64,000 nucleotides of DNA from Lingula anatina. Its lineage: Eukaryota > Brachiopoda > Lingulata > Lingulida > Lingulidae. Shown here one piece after another: positions 48,783 through 61,043 of the stretch. The notes under the pieces are model-generated. The model was not told the origin of the DNA. It ran no database searches and worked only from the letters and a program-made list of their open reading frames with translations. The DNA is taken from NCBI RefSeq assembly GCF_001039355.2, contig NW_019775735.1:178194-242193 (forward strand), in the 5' to 3' direction. Both the position numbers and the translations under genes were made by a program. How positions within the stretch are numbered: position 1 is the stretch's first letter; the number at the start of each line of letters is the position of its first letter.

Positions 48783-51700
48783 ACTGCCAAGAGGAAACGG
48801 GGCCTGTAAATGTCCTTTGAGTATGACAGAGATCAGGGAGAGGGTAATGGCAACGATGGAGTCATTAATCTCCGTGGCAGATTATCTCTACCTCCCTCAC
48901 GAATCTCCATTTGCATCTGGTAATTGCACCGCAAAGTGCATGCTTCGTTTATTTGCTTATTCCATCCTACTCGCTCTTGGAAAGCGCCTAAGAAATGTAG
49001 AACGTTGAGATTTACGATATATATTTTCTTGGGTGGACATTAGATCAAAGAAACGTCCGCGAAAGCCAACCCTAGGGTGATAAAATTATCATGCTACTTT
49101 TTAAACATTATCACTAGAATTTTATGTTTGGATAAAAACAATGAGAAAATGACGACATCAGATAAAAAATATATTATAGTTAACCGGGGTCACTAACAGA
49201 TGGAAAGATTGAATCTTTAAAGGCAAACACCAAAGTGTGTTATTCCCAGATTTATATCTGGTATTATAAGTATGGATAATTTATAATTAGATACTTTTAA
49301 TTAGTAGGTATGGTCTGTTGAACTTGTAGGAATGGTAGTTATTTCTATGAAGAAAACTTCCATTTATCAAAGCGTTTTCCTCAGACCCATTAATGAAATA
49401 TAATATGATTAAAGAATCAACAGAAAATAACTTCCGCTATTCTACTTTTATCTTACAGACCATTGGCGCGTATACTTACATCATTTCTTAAAATCATAAA
49501 ACCTGAACGTTTTTCAATCGTAGAGATGAAGACCAATTCGATTTTAGTGTTGTGTGTTAAAGGCATCAATTCATATGGAATCGCCTTCGTTAAGTGCTTG
49601 TGGTACAACCGTTAAACCCAACTTATGAACAATGAAATTGTATTCGTGGAGACGACTAAATTAGAACATAGATGGTTGCTATTTGTTATTGGGCATGCAA
49701 TGTTCTCATTTAGACTTCCTCTCATCCCATGACACTTTCATTGCAGGTAACTGCTGAGTTAATTTTGACTATTTTGGATTTAATAAAATGAAAATTTGGT
49801 GCCAAATAGATTTAGGTTATATTTAATTTGAACATGTGCCCTCATATTATGCAGTACAGTAGGGTAAAACGTTTGGACGTTTAATCTGAGTATGGACATT
49901 TTTTTGCATGTTAGGAATAATGTCAGCCAAACTCAGTTCCATTCTTCCAATGTTTCTTAATGCTTTCTCCAGATAATTTTTTCTGGTTTTTGTTTAAATG
50001 TTCGAAGGCATTTTACCGTGATTTGTAACGTGTTTGAAAAAAAGGCACAAAAGTATCAAAATCGGATACGATGAACAGTTTTTGTATTCGAACATTCTGG
50101 TGGTCACCAATGCTCTTAAAGTATACATTTCAGCTAAGAGATTAAACACTCTTCATTATCCAAGCTTTTTTAGTTTAATTATCAAACCGACCCTTTTGTC
50201 TTGTCAATATGTTTCTCTTTAGATTCCTAGGGAAAGCCCTATCCCCAATGTATAGCTAGACATAAACGAACTACTGTAAACAGCCTGATATAAAAGACAA
50301 ATGTTCATCTCAAACATAAACTGATTCCTCAGAGGCCGCTAATCAAGCATCACACTTTCATTTTTATTTAATCCGAAACTAATAGGACTTGTGTCGGTGA
50401 TTATGACGCCCGTAATGTGACATTATTAAATACGCGTCTTATTCCGGATATATGAGGGCACTACTCTCACACGCTTGTCTATCGGCGATTAATAGACCGT
50501 AGAAAATGCGAGTTCATTTAATGTTTACTGATGTGTTTTTTATCCGATTTGAATGGTGTTAAAAACCCTTGTCTCGTGCTTCCTGTACGCGCGCCTGATC
50601 AAAGCGGGTTATTGCTACAGTTTATCTTCTATTAATTCCAAGCATTTTGTTTCTCCTTTGTTTCATTTTTTGTGGGTAATGAAAGTAACTTTTGATGTGG
50701 CACTTAATTTTAAGATATTGTGACACTAAATAACAATGTCTGTGTACCATTAGATTTCGTTTCCTTAGTACAGTTTACTGTCATCATAACTAACATATAG
50801 TTTGGGGCCTTTTTGTCAAAATGCCGAGGAGCAAATAAAAATCCCATTGTTACGAAAGCTGTATATGCAATGGCACCTGCCTAACATTGATTGCCTTTTC
50901 TTTTTTTTTCAACTCTACATGTTTGTACGTCATTATTCATTTCTTGATGCACACTTGCGAGTGACAGTATTAACTGTTTTAGCTGAAACATAATGGCTGT
51001 CGTCCACAAAAAAAAAAGAGGTTCGGGCGTTTTATTAATAGTGGTAATCACGCTCGTTTGTGACCTTCCGATACACCTGGCAGAATTCCTTCGATAAGAT
51101 CTGACATCTGAGTTTCCTAGCCTCGTAGATTTAATGGTATTTGAGGTCCCCACATGATAGGGGTGGTTTCGAAGATTGCGTGCTGAGGAAACAATTGAAC
51201 GCCGTCAGGCTTGCTTAGACATACGGACTTTTGACGTCGGGTGTTCAGAAAAAAAATTTCTCACGACACAATATCTCCGGGGACAGGCATTGACAGCCCT
51301 TATAACGTTGCCTTTGGCTCTTGGTGAAATATTGATTTGTTGTAATAAGCTGCGATGCTGCAAAACTGTGCATTTAGATATGAAACAATAGTGGGTATGT
51401 CTAGGTAATGCGCAAAGTAAGAAAAGTAAATAATAACATGTAAATCAAACGAATATAATGTATAGAATTAAGCAGAAATCGCAAAGGAGAAACGCAGTGG
51501 ATAATCTTTCAAGCTATGCTCCCTAATGGGAATAAAATTAAGATATTCTTTAAGGTGAAATGTCTATCTCGTCCCTGGTTTGACACCTGTCTAAGGAATG
51601 AATAGTATATGAATCCGTTACATTTTCACATCCTTGCTAACTTGCGCAGTTTCGGTTTTCAATGACATTAAAATGGATACCACATTAAATGGTCTGATAT

Positions 51701-52073
51701 CGCTTTACAATGGATTTTTGTCAGTACACCAACGAAATTGTAATTTATACCTGGTCATATAGTAAACACGTGTTTGGCCTTTGTACATTTAGTTTTTTAA
51801 TGTTGGCTTGTCGATGGTATCGATGGTGTCCTTTTCCTGCATATTAACATAGATAAGTCTTTTCATTTTGTTTGTGAAAAAAGATGAAAAAAAATTTAAA
51901 ATAAGACTCGAGATAGAGGACTTAAAGTATTTTGTTTAATTGTCACATACAAGTTTATGTAAACTCATTTATATATTTAAAATTACTTTACATTTTTCTA
52001 CAACATGCCAATTTGAAACAGAAGGGGTGAACTATCCCTTATTTAAAAAAAGGTCACTATCCTTTCTTTGCAG

Positions 52074-52387
52074 CCAACGGTTACAACGGGTTGGAACCCA
52101 AGCGAAGTCGGACCGCCTACACTCGTCACCAGATTCTGGAACTGGAAAAAGAATTCCACTTCAACAGATATCTCACGAGAAGGAGACGAATCGAAATAGC
52201 ACATTCCTTGTGTCTAACAGAAAGACAAATCAAAATTTGGTTCCAAAATAGGAGAATGAAATGGAAAAAGGAACACAAACTTCCAAACACTAAAAACAAA
52301 GGAGACGCCTCTCAAAATAAGTCTGACTCTCCCATCGACAGTGACACTAACAGTGACAAAGATTGCGACTCAAAGGACAAGAGCTAG
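52074..52387 (+). CDS. Hox4: Hox4 exon 2 (homeodomain and C-terminus)
   Basis: This exon completes Hox4. Its first two bases finish codon 132 (Ala), and the short linker ANGYNGLE leads into the homeodomain at residues 140-199 (52097-52276). The homeodomain starts [20 protein letters not shown] and ends with the recognition helix [16 protein letters not shown], so the key W48, F49, Q50 and N51 are intact. The next residues, KLPNTKN, are diagnostic of Hox4/Deformed. The C-terminus (residues 207-235) is short, polar and acidic, rich in Ser, Asp and Lys, ending DSKDKS before TAG 52385-52387. Joined length is 708 bases, 235 codons plus stop. Hox4 specifies anterior body regions; in molluscs it is also used in foot, shell or sensory territories depending on the class. 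The 3' untranslated region continues beyond, but its end is not visible. Confidence 0.97.
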
Positions 52388-54268
52388 TGAGTTGCCATAA
52401 AGACTTTGATTCTTGACCGAACGCCGCACGTGACTTACAGACTGGTGCTTCTAGGACACTTCTAGCATATTCACAGAGGGAAATGTCCGGACAAATCCCT
52501 GTACTTAAATCCAGCCGGCTAGACCATTCGTGAATAGATTGACTCGTCAGAAGAGTCCTACGGGCTATCAGGAAAAAATCAAAATTGGTGTATATGCAGG
52601 AAGAAGCGTTCTTATTATCCATCTTTCTCTAGTTTTGACAACAGTGCTGTACAATGCACTACTTAATGCCAGTAAACCTGAATACATACTTCTATATGGA
52701 TATGTGGTATTAATGAAATACTCACTGGTGGTTAAATTCCAGATTAACTATTTAACTTCAAAGGTTAATACTGTATTAGTTGCATTCTTGATTCAGGGTT
52801 AATTCATTTGAAAGATGAATTAAGTGATGGTTGGATTATCCAGATATGCCGTGTTAAGAGGAATTAGTGTGATGTGCGTCGATCTTTTATTTTGAATGGC
52901 AACGCCTTATCTCGAGTGCAGTTGACAAGACATCATTATACTTGTTACTATAATTTATCGTAAACGATTGATTTAGTTTGAAAGCTATGTAGTTCTTGAC
53001 ATTTGCAGACTTCTACATATTCCAGAAAGGTCGATTTAGCCGTTATTCAATTAATAATTACGATATAAAGATTAGCCCAACCAATTGTTATTTGTTGTTA
53101 TTTATTATTAAATCGGAATTTCAAAGATAGGTCCATTCAACAAAGTCGGTCCATTTGCCAAATCCTGTTTAGTATCAATGTATTTGTTTTAAGATGGCCT
53201 GGGCTTCGTGTCTTAAACAAAATTTTTTAGTGTAGAGTGATATTACAGGTTATCAATGGCAATTATAATGGCAGGTTCGTTAATGTTATGAGTTTGCTGA
53301 GTTAGAAGCAGTGTGTTTGAAACGCATTTTATCGTATGCCATAAGTGTCAATATTCAATATATTAATATTTTAAACAATGGTATATCTATGTTGCAATGT
53401 TTAATATATTTGAGAAGGCTGACAAGTCGGATTTGTAGCCTTTTGATGTCAGTTGGTGAGAAAACCATCACCTGACATTGCCAAAACGACTTAATTTAAT
53501 GTAATGTGAGCTTGTGTTATTTCCGAACTACCTCTTACATGATAGTTTTAAATACAAAACTGAATATTTTGCATATATACGTATTTACTCTTAAGCATGC
53601 ATCCCAGGCGACAAATTCAGACATGATAAAATTAATAATTTGTCTCTGATATATCCCCGTATATAGAGATCAACTACTTCTCGAAAAACATATTTAATAA
53701 TTAATTTAATAAATAAAATACAAAAAATATCTTAAAGAATAGTATGCCTAATAGAATTATTCTGAATATTTTTCTACCTATCACAGCTTGAATGTCTCGA
53801 ATGTAAGTTTACAATTGTTATGATGTGTTCAATATCTAGGATAAAATAACCTATATCTGTAAGTAATACAACAGTATTCGTTGCCTTTTCAAAATGTTTG
53901 CTCACGATTTTGTTTAATGAAAAATACATTTTAAATTCAGTTACAAGATGTATGTGCCTACCATGTGAAATCCATTGGATATATTAGAAATAAAAAAGAT
54001 ATGGATAAATTACTATCGTCTATCAGTTTCTTCGGTCGTTTTTTGTTTGAAAGGGATGGGTTACAAGAATTTCCCCCCACTAAGTATTCTGTCCGGCATG
54101 ATGAAAATGAATCACAGTTCCAGATTTGGACCAACGTTCTTTCCAACATAACTCTTTCTTGAGTTTCAGACAACAATTTTCCAACAAAAATGAAACTATT
54201 GCATCGGTTTTGAGATAATGGAGCCAGGACATAAGATTTTGTAGAGGTTTGTTTTGTCAATTCTTTAG
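52388..54268 (+). other. Hox4 3' flank
   Basis: This probably contains the Hox4 3' untranslated region. ATTAAA occurs near 53106 and AATAAA near 53710, but neither can be chosen as the polyadenylation signal. The rest is AT-rich. A modest open frame on the + strand (53965-54162) and one on the - strand (53958-54323) overlap each other and show no known domain. Confidence 0.5.
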
Positions 54269-55505
54269 ATGGTGCTTCGCTCACTAATGGGGAAACGGAA
54301 AACTGCCAAAGATGAAGACGCAAGTGTATACCAAAAATGCATTGAATTAATTCGAAATTTACGAAATGATCGATTTAAATATGTAGACGCCAGCACTGCT
54401 TTAAATGGCCACTTCGATATCAAACAACGCACATAAAAGAAAAAACATTCCTTTTTCGGGATATACATCATATGTGGTATATTCTGAGGACATGGTGGCC
54501 GCGGGGATGCGTGTATGGCCGTCACTCTGTCTCCATTTGGTTCCATAAACATGGTGACAATTTGGTAGATATTTCCATTTTGTGTGTTCTCCCCACCACC
54601 TGGTACGCCCGCCTGGCTGCCTTGGATTACAAGATAAGGCCCATGTTCATTTCCCTACACGCCTTATCGGTATGGATAGAATATACGGCTCCATTGTTCC
54701 TGATTCATGTAGTCGTTTATTTAAAATCATTACATAGAGACTGGCCCATACATCTTTGGTTTTATGGCGCCGGGACAATGCCAAATCTCCACTATTTTGA
54801 TTGTCTGTTTGCTTTGGAAGGATATGCTAGACATATGCAGTATCGTGCATTTTCTATTTTGGACATGCACGACAAACCTCGATCTTGGACACAATATGGT
54901 ATGTGGTTTCTAACCTATGACTTTGAACAACCAAAGAGGTATCCATGGTCAAAAATGGATATAGTGTATACGTAAATTATACTGGAGAAGTTGCCTTCAA
55001 AATGTGTTCAAAGATTTGGTATAAAAATGACAAATTTTTGCATACAGACTCACTCACAGAAGCTGTACCAATGTCATTGCTACCTGTTAAACAGAACACG
55101 TACGTTTCATGCCATTATGGCCTTCAAATACCCATGAGAATCAAGGCAGGTACAACAAGTCTTAACATTGTACAATCATCCGCCCTTGAAGCTACTTGGT
55201 CTATAAGTACAAACAAAATGTTTCAGTCCAATTATTTTGCTCAGACAAAATCAAAACAAGCATTTTGCTTTACAGGTTATATAACACAGATATATGAATC
55301 CTTTGTCTCTTACGAAATAATCTCATTTGTCTTTAAAAGTAACGTGCTATACAAAAGCAAGATCAAATCAAGATCACAAAAGACAGCTCCTTACACATTT
55401 CATCAAATATCTCAAAATTGTTTTCGGTCCTTCTGCATATCTGATTTTCAAAAAAAAAAGTGTTGTGGAAAAGTACGAAAAGAATCAATTTTGTACACAA
55501 TCTAG
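54269..55505 (+). pseudogene. Decayed coding region, possibly derived from a parvovirus (densovirus-type) capsid gene
   Basis: Three + strand open stretches follow one another in shifted frames: 54269-54436, 54472-54975 and 54945-55505. The last two overlap by about 30 bases near a probable frameshift, and the composition looks coding. The final stretch contains SCHYGLQIPM followed by an aromatic-rich segment. This position and pattern weakly recall the conserved C-terminal part of densovirus-type capsid proteins, and a short frame near 54515-54560 weakly recalls the N-terminal part of that fold. Such viral relics are frequent in mollusc genomes. The similarity was judged by eye and is not conclusive. 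A decayed gene from another mobile element is the main alternative. The frameshifts and stops mean no intact product is expected. Confidence 0.35.
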
Positions 55506-56262
55506 GCGTTTTACGAAAGTGACATAAAATAAAAAGCAAGACTGATTCAATGTAAATGTCCTTGCAAACTTTTTACAGAAGAAAATGAAAAAAATTACAA
55601 GTCAACATAAAAAACCCGTGTCTTGGTGTGTGTAACACGATATCATATATGTGCAAAGAATCCACATTCACAAACGGTCCACGGGGGGCAAACGAGGAGT
55701 ATCTACATAATGCCTTTATCTAAAGGCAACAGTAAATGAAACTGGACCTCATATCTGTATCTAGTTTTACATGTCCTGTATACTTATCCTTTCCTGTTGA
55801 AAAGTAGAGCGTGAAAAAAAATACCAAAAATAAATGTTTACCAAGACGTAAAATGAAACCTTGCTGTGGGTATAATCTAATCTAATGCCCATAATTAAGG
55901 GAATGGTCTCTCATTTCATGTCCCTGCCAGTTTTTTACTACAGTCACAACAAGAACCTGGCTGAATAAGAGATAGAATATAGAACTAACTGCACTCTGTA
56001 TTTGTTTTATACTGGTCTATTTAAAGTTCGATATGATTGCATGACATCATTTTATGGTGATATTGTATAGAAGTACACACGTTTTAAACTGCCTGAACCA
56101 ATAAACACATATCATCAAAGGGAACATGTAATGAGCTTGTTTCCTGACGATGCTTCGCAATTAATGCCAACAATCCCAACGCAAGTCATTGATTTTGACA
56201 TATGTTAACATTTTCCAACACTTTTCTGGATTGAGATTAAAAAATTTTTGCGTTTGCTGTAG

Positions 56263-56469
56263 TATGTTTTTGATATCAACCTAAAAGAAATATCGACGGT
56301 CGACTTAAAAAATGACATAAGAAAAGTAGTTGGAGTGATATATAGGAATCCATTAACATTTTCCCAATGGCATACGACTGTGCCGGATGTATTTTTCCTT
56401 GCCTTTGATGATTTTGAAATGCGAATACTCAAATTGAAAAACACATTTGAACAATTACTCATATATTAA
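56263..56469 (+). pseudogene. Coding-like fragment, unassigned
   Basis: A 68-codon open stretch has coding-like composition (for example VVGVIYRNPLTFSQWHTT and a following FFLAFDDFEMR) and lacks the usual low-complexity signature of local noise. It starts directly after an in-frame TAG and ends at TAA, without a good initiation codon. It sits between the capsid-like and BIR-like remnants on the same strand, so all three may belong to one decayed insertion. I do not recognise the family. Confidence 0.3.
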
Positions 56470-56693
56470 GAATCTCTATCAACTCGTGAGCGAAGGAAAC
56501 GACTGAATATGAAGCAATCACTAAACATAGGGTTCTACCAAATATTTTTTTCTACATTATCTCAAAAGGAGCCTGGTATATAGAATATATCAGAGAAATA
56601 AATGAGTTGAAACTGGCTGAATTTGTAGACATAAAACATGATAATAACACCAAACGAATTACCGTGAGTAATTACATACGTTACAAAGACATT

Positions 56694-57423
56694 TACGTTT
56701 TACACATAGGCAGCCGTGTTATCGGGTCAAAGAGGCCGTTGAGGAGACCGTCCGACCGGCGCCAGACCCTTTAACAATGTATAAGATGACAGGGCACCTA
56801 TGCAAAGATACAACTTTATTATATAGAAGGTATGATAACAATGCACATTACCATAGCAAATTGGCACACGCTGGTTTCTACAGCTTAAAACGACTCATTG
56901 TGAAAATGTTCATGAAATATAACACCAAAGATAACCGTTTTGATTCTGTTCTATCTGGTGAGAAAACACAGGTGTTTGGTGCCTATTTGCTTGAAGTCTA
57001 CAGAGAAAATTGTCTTTTCCTTTTGGTAAAGCTAATGTGTAATGAACATGAAATAAATAAGACAGAGTAACGTAGCAAAAAAAAGTTGTATTGAAGAAGT
57101 AAAGTTTTTGCATACTTAGGAATGGTATTGAATATAGATTTAAGTGTTTTGCAACACGAAACGTATTTGAGTGGTGACATGTGTCAAACATGAAAGATTT
57201 CGTGAGACATCAGTACACCAGCCGGACCGAACTGTCACAGGTGACGCAATAAAGGAAGCAACTGTCAATTCAAAAGCTATTCAAAACAATTGTGGTGACC
57301 TTCCTTATGTAACTGTAGGCTGTTCACCTATTTGTACCACAATGAAACACCTGGTCAATTGCATCCTAGAACATATTGTAAAAATTGGTGATATGAAGGG
57401 CAAAAACGGCAAGGACTGCTGTT
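56694..57423 (+). pseudogene. Decayed coding fragments with weak BIR (inhibitor-of-apoptosis) resemblance
   Basis: One frame, open to TAA at 57068-57070, contains SKLAHAGFYSLKR. This resembles the LA-AGFY core of BIR domains. About 220 bases downstream another frame reads FKCFATRNVFEW before a stop, and a third frame, open to 57425, gives VKHERF. CF...W...H-RF is the order of the second half of a BIR domain, but the Cys and His set that binds zinc is incomplete. IAP genes are greatly expanded in molluscs and also occur in some DNA viruses. The pieces lie in different frames, so this is at best a relic. Confidence is low because the match was made by eye. Confidence 0.3.
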
Positions 57424-60400
57424 GAAAGAAAAAGAATGAATGATTAGCATGGCATTATTTGAAAGCAATGTCCGATTGTAAAATAGGATAATTGGTAAAG
57501 AACCGAATGAGTCAATAGATTAATAAGTGGAATATATATATAAAACAGTACCCTGGAAGCTTCAATTTACAAAACTATGGGTTCGAATGGTATGCTATGA
57601 TTGGGTGCGTAATCATTACTGGCATTTGATTAGAGGTTCGCGGGAACACAAAAGATGTGGCAATCCGTCTTTAAGTGGCGTTTTATCTTTAGGCAGTTGC
57701 ACTTTTTTTATCAAAATCTAAAAAAATTCAGTTGAAGGTAGCAGAGACGAAACTGTGACCTTTACAAACGCTGAAGCCCAATGCCACTAAATTGTCAGAT
57801 ATATCTGCATTTACTGTCAAAATATTATCAATCCTAGTATATCTGTACATAATGTCAGATTATGGGCAACTTATACGTATATATTCGTTATTATTAAGAG
57901 TTTTAATGGCATTTTAGCTTCTTTCAAGGGGACTGCATGGTGCAACGTGGCCCGGGGCCTCCCTTATGTCAGAAAAAGAAAACCAATGGAACAAAAGAGA
58001 CACATCCAATTATTTGTAACACATTCATTCAAATAAGTCAAAAGCTTAAACATATGTTTCAATATGCACCGTCTTCTACGAGGTAATTATTTGTATCGAC
58101 CTTTTCTAAATTGCGATTACATTAATCTGGGAGCAATTTGCGTTTTTTTTTAAATTGTTCAATTTCATATTGGAATGCGTGGCATTTATATATTTATAAA
58201 TTGGTATAGTAATCTCATTATAGTAAATGAAATTGGCCTAAGGATGCATTTCTCTTTATGCAAACACCTTATGCAGTTCCTAGTAAGGTGGCGCCAAAGT
58301 ACAACATCTTATTCAATAATAAACAAAAAATTGAAAACATGAATGGGAGGCCTCAGGCAATGACACCTAATCCATTTAAAACGCGCATGCTCCGCCCGCG
58401 CGCAACGTAAAGTGTGTCATAGCGCATGCTCTGTTGTGGCTTCTACTTACTCAACTCAGGGAAGCAGGTGCACAGTATCCATGTTACTCGGTAGATTCTG
58501 ATAAATTTGAGTGCACCTATACTGTTGAGAAAATGTCTGTCCACCATTGATATCGACTATAGGAATAGAATGACCTCTTCTTAACAAACTTTTCAAAACC
58601 TGACACATTCTTTCAGTCCTGATGGTGGCTTTCGCTATGTAGCCATTTAGTATGTTTGATGCATAATGCCATCTATACTGTTTACTATTTAACTACGATA
58701 CTACGACTCGTTACCATATGTAACTTACCCAAAAATGCTTGCAACTCAATAATGTTTACGTCCATATATATGTACTGTCCCACTGGAAATCCGTTTAGAT
58801 AGTATTTTACGTTTGTAATAATGTGTTGAATATGTAATCCTATTATCCACCGAGTCGTCTCTGAACATGTTACCGATTACCAATTATTCCTTGCCGGGGC
58901 ACTGTTTTCTTGTTCTGCAACATTTTCCACTGGTTCGTTTCATTTTAAACTAGCATGTAGCACTGGTAGGCACACTTGGTATACGATTAAAAATTCCCTC
59001 GGCGACAACCACTTTATTATGAGCAGATTTCAGGATAACTGGACCATAAAAGTAAAGAATTATCATAAATAAATTGTTTAATATTGCTATCGTTTATCTG
59101 AGTTGAAAATAAAAGTCGTTTACTGCGCTACAAATATTCTTAAAACTCACGCAAATGGCACCATTTAGCCATAATCTTTTCTATAATGTTCCCCCCTAAA
59201 AGTTTAATTGGCCTTGGGTGCCATTATTTGGGGCCTATTATATGAAGGGATGATGCATTCAAGTTTAAATGGCAATTCAAAATCCTCAATTGTCTATCTA
59301 CATTTTGCTGCTTTATTTCATGGTCCATGTTTAATTTTCCAGATTTTTCTCATTTGTTGATTAAAGTACGTCATTGACAGGGATATCTATATTAAAATAA
59401 AAACTTATCAACTCCTATATGTCTTTTCATATCCATTTACAACTTATATCGAATAATCTTTAAAAATTAAAAATGTCCTTGTGACTCACATTCGTGTTAG
59501 AAACAAATAACTTTTTGTTAGCTATTTAAATAATCTGTCTCGAGTGAAAACCATAGACCAAAAAAAAAAAAAAAAGGAAAAATCCAGATAAGGTATATAT
59601 CTCTGAAGTGTGATATGGATTTATTTAAAGCCGTTAAAATAGTATGTTTAAGGGCTCCAAATATATGTGTTTACTAAATAGATATGCGACACCGCACCGT
59701 GCAGGTATACACATACATGTATGTGCATATCCTAACAAATATATAAGACACATTTCCATCATTCTAAAAGCAACCGTTGCATATTGTAAATTAGTGGTAT
59801 GGGAAAACATAACTGGTTTCTGTTTTTGCATATCTTCAGTAGAGCTGAACACACTCTTCCATTGTTCTGAACCAAAGTATCCAATATACTGTAAAATGTG
59901 TTGATATATGTGTCGAACCAAACTTTGGCGACTGCCAGACTAGATCGTCCGTTTTTTCAGGTACTGTACCTGTCATTGCCTTAGCATTACGAACGACTTC
60001 TGTTCCCCTAATGTTAAAACTAATGGTCATTATGTACTCTAAACAGGGCTGTAGGAATTAGGCACACACAGAGACCAGGATCTCTCACTGCAAGCTTTTG
60101 TTGGCAGCAAGTGGTGTGCCTCTATGGAGATTGCTTGTAAAATGATACTCAAAAGAACAATTGTAGAAAAAAACTATTAAGTTAATAGCGGCGAGAAACT
60201 GCTATATTGACCAAGATACAGTACGAAAGAGGCCATCGTTGGCTGGAAGGAACCAGATACAACATGTATGTATTGGCAGGAAACGAACTGTGAAAATTTT
60301 ATCAACTAACCCAAGGTAAGAAAGAATTGAATTTTACAGTATTATAGTTTTATCCACAGGGCCTGTTACAAGCCCCAGATCTGCAAAAGATTATTTGAAC

Positions 60401-60610
60401 TCAATGTTTTCTTTTCCTATTTATTTCATTTCTTACAATTTAAAAGCCCCTGGGTGCGTATTTGTGCACTGAATGCCAATATTTGCTGACAGTTCAGGTC
60501 ATAATACTACCTCAAAACTGGTAAATTCACATTTAGTGCAAGAATGCGATTTTTATAACATCAGAAAGAAAATTTAAGTAACATATTGGAAGGCCTAGCA
60601 TTATAAGATT

Positions 60611-60711
60611 CCTAATTATCTAGAGAAAAAGGCGCAAATGCACCCAAAACAGATATCGTGTTCAGTGCGTTAACCTGTTCTAAATATGGCGTGGTCACAG
60701 CAGGGACAGGG
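60611..60711. repeat. Diverged tandem repeat, copy 1
   Basis: Shares with 60809-60898, in order, CTAATTAT, CAAAACAG, GTGTT-AGTGCGTT-ACCTG, ATATGGCGT and CACAGCAGGGACAGGG. The period is about 190-200 bases. Confidence 0.8.
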
Positions 60712-60808
60712 TTCCGTGTCTGTGATTTTACTGTTACATGACACGGTGGTAGCTGTAAAATAAGTAAGTCACTTTAAAGTCACAGAGTGCAAAATTGGCA
60801 TTTAACGT

Positions 60809-60898
60809 CCTCTAATTATGTGAACTCCAGGCAAAACAGGTATGGTGTTTAGTGCGTTTACCTGCATAATATGGCGTAGGCACAGCAGGGACAGGGCG
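60809..60898. repeat. Diverged tandem repeat, copy 2
   Basis: Same orientation as 60611-60711, with substitutions and a shorter left half. It ends just before an inverted-repeat element. Confidence 0.8.
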
Positions 60899-60916
60899 CA
60901 GCATGTGTTCAAAAAG

Positions 60917-61043
60917 TCTGGTACATGCACCAGCGTCTAGCAAATGGCCATCAATCGCTTGTTTTGTCGGGTTCAATCGGTGCTTTAATCTGTGAATCTG
61001 TGAACTGATTGGTCAAACCTTTTTTAAAATGCATGTACCAGAC
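60917..61043. mobile_element. 127-bp element with 14-bp perfect terminal inverted repeats
   Basis: GTCTGGTACATGCA (60917-60930) and TGCATGTACCAGAC (61030-61043) are exact reverse complements enclosing about 100 bases with no coding capacity. The size and termini suit a MITE. No target-site duplication is obvious, so a chance or functional inverted repeat is not excluded. Confidence 0.5.

Larger units (their letters stand above)
44159..52073 (+). other. Hox4 intron
   Basis: The 7915-base intron starts GTAAGA (44159) and ends CCTTTCTTTGCAG (AG at 52072-52073). It is AT-rich and holds an (AG)n tract (46449-46490), a diverged ~125 bp repeat pair (46886-47008 and 48645-48782), an exact 42-bp tandem duplication (48030-48113) and AAAT-rich patches near 45062 and 45180-45250. 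No nested gene is supported. Confidence 0.9.

Noticed and set aside
51940-52251. 103-codon + strand frame overlapping Hox4 exon 2
   Set aside because: It crosses the intron-exon border in a different frame from the homeodomain.
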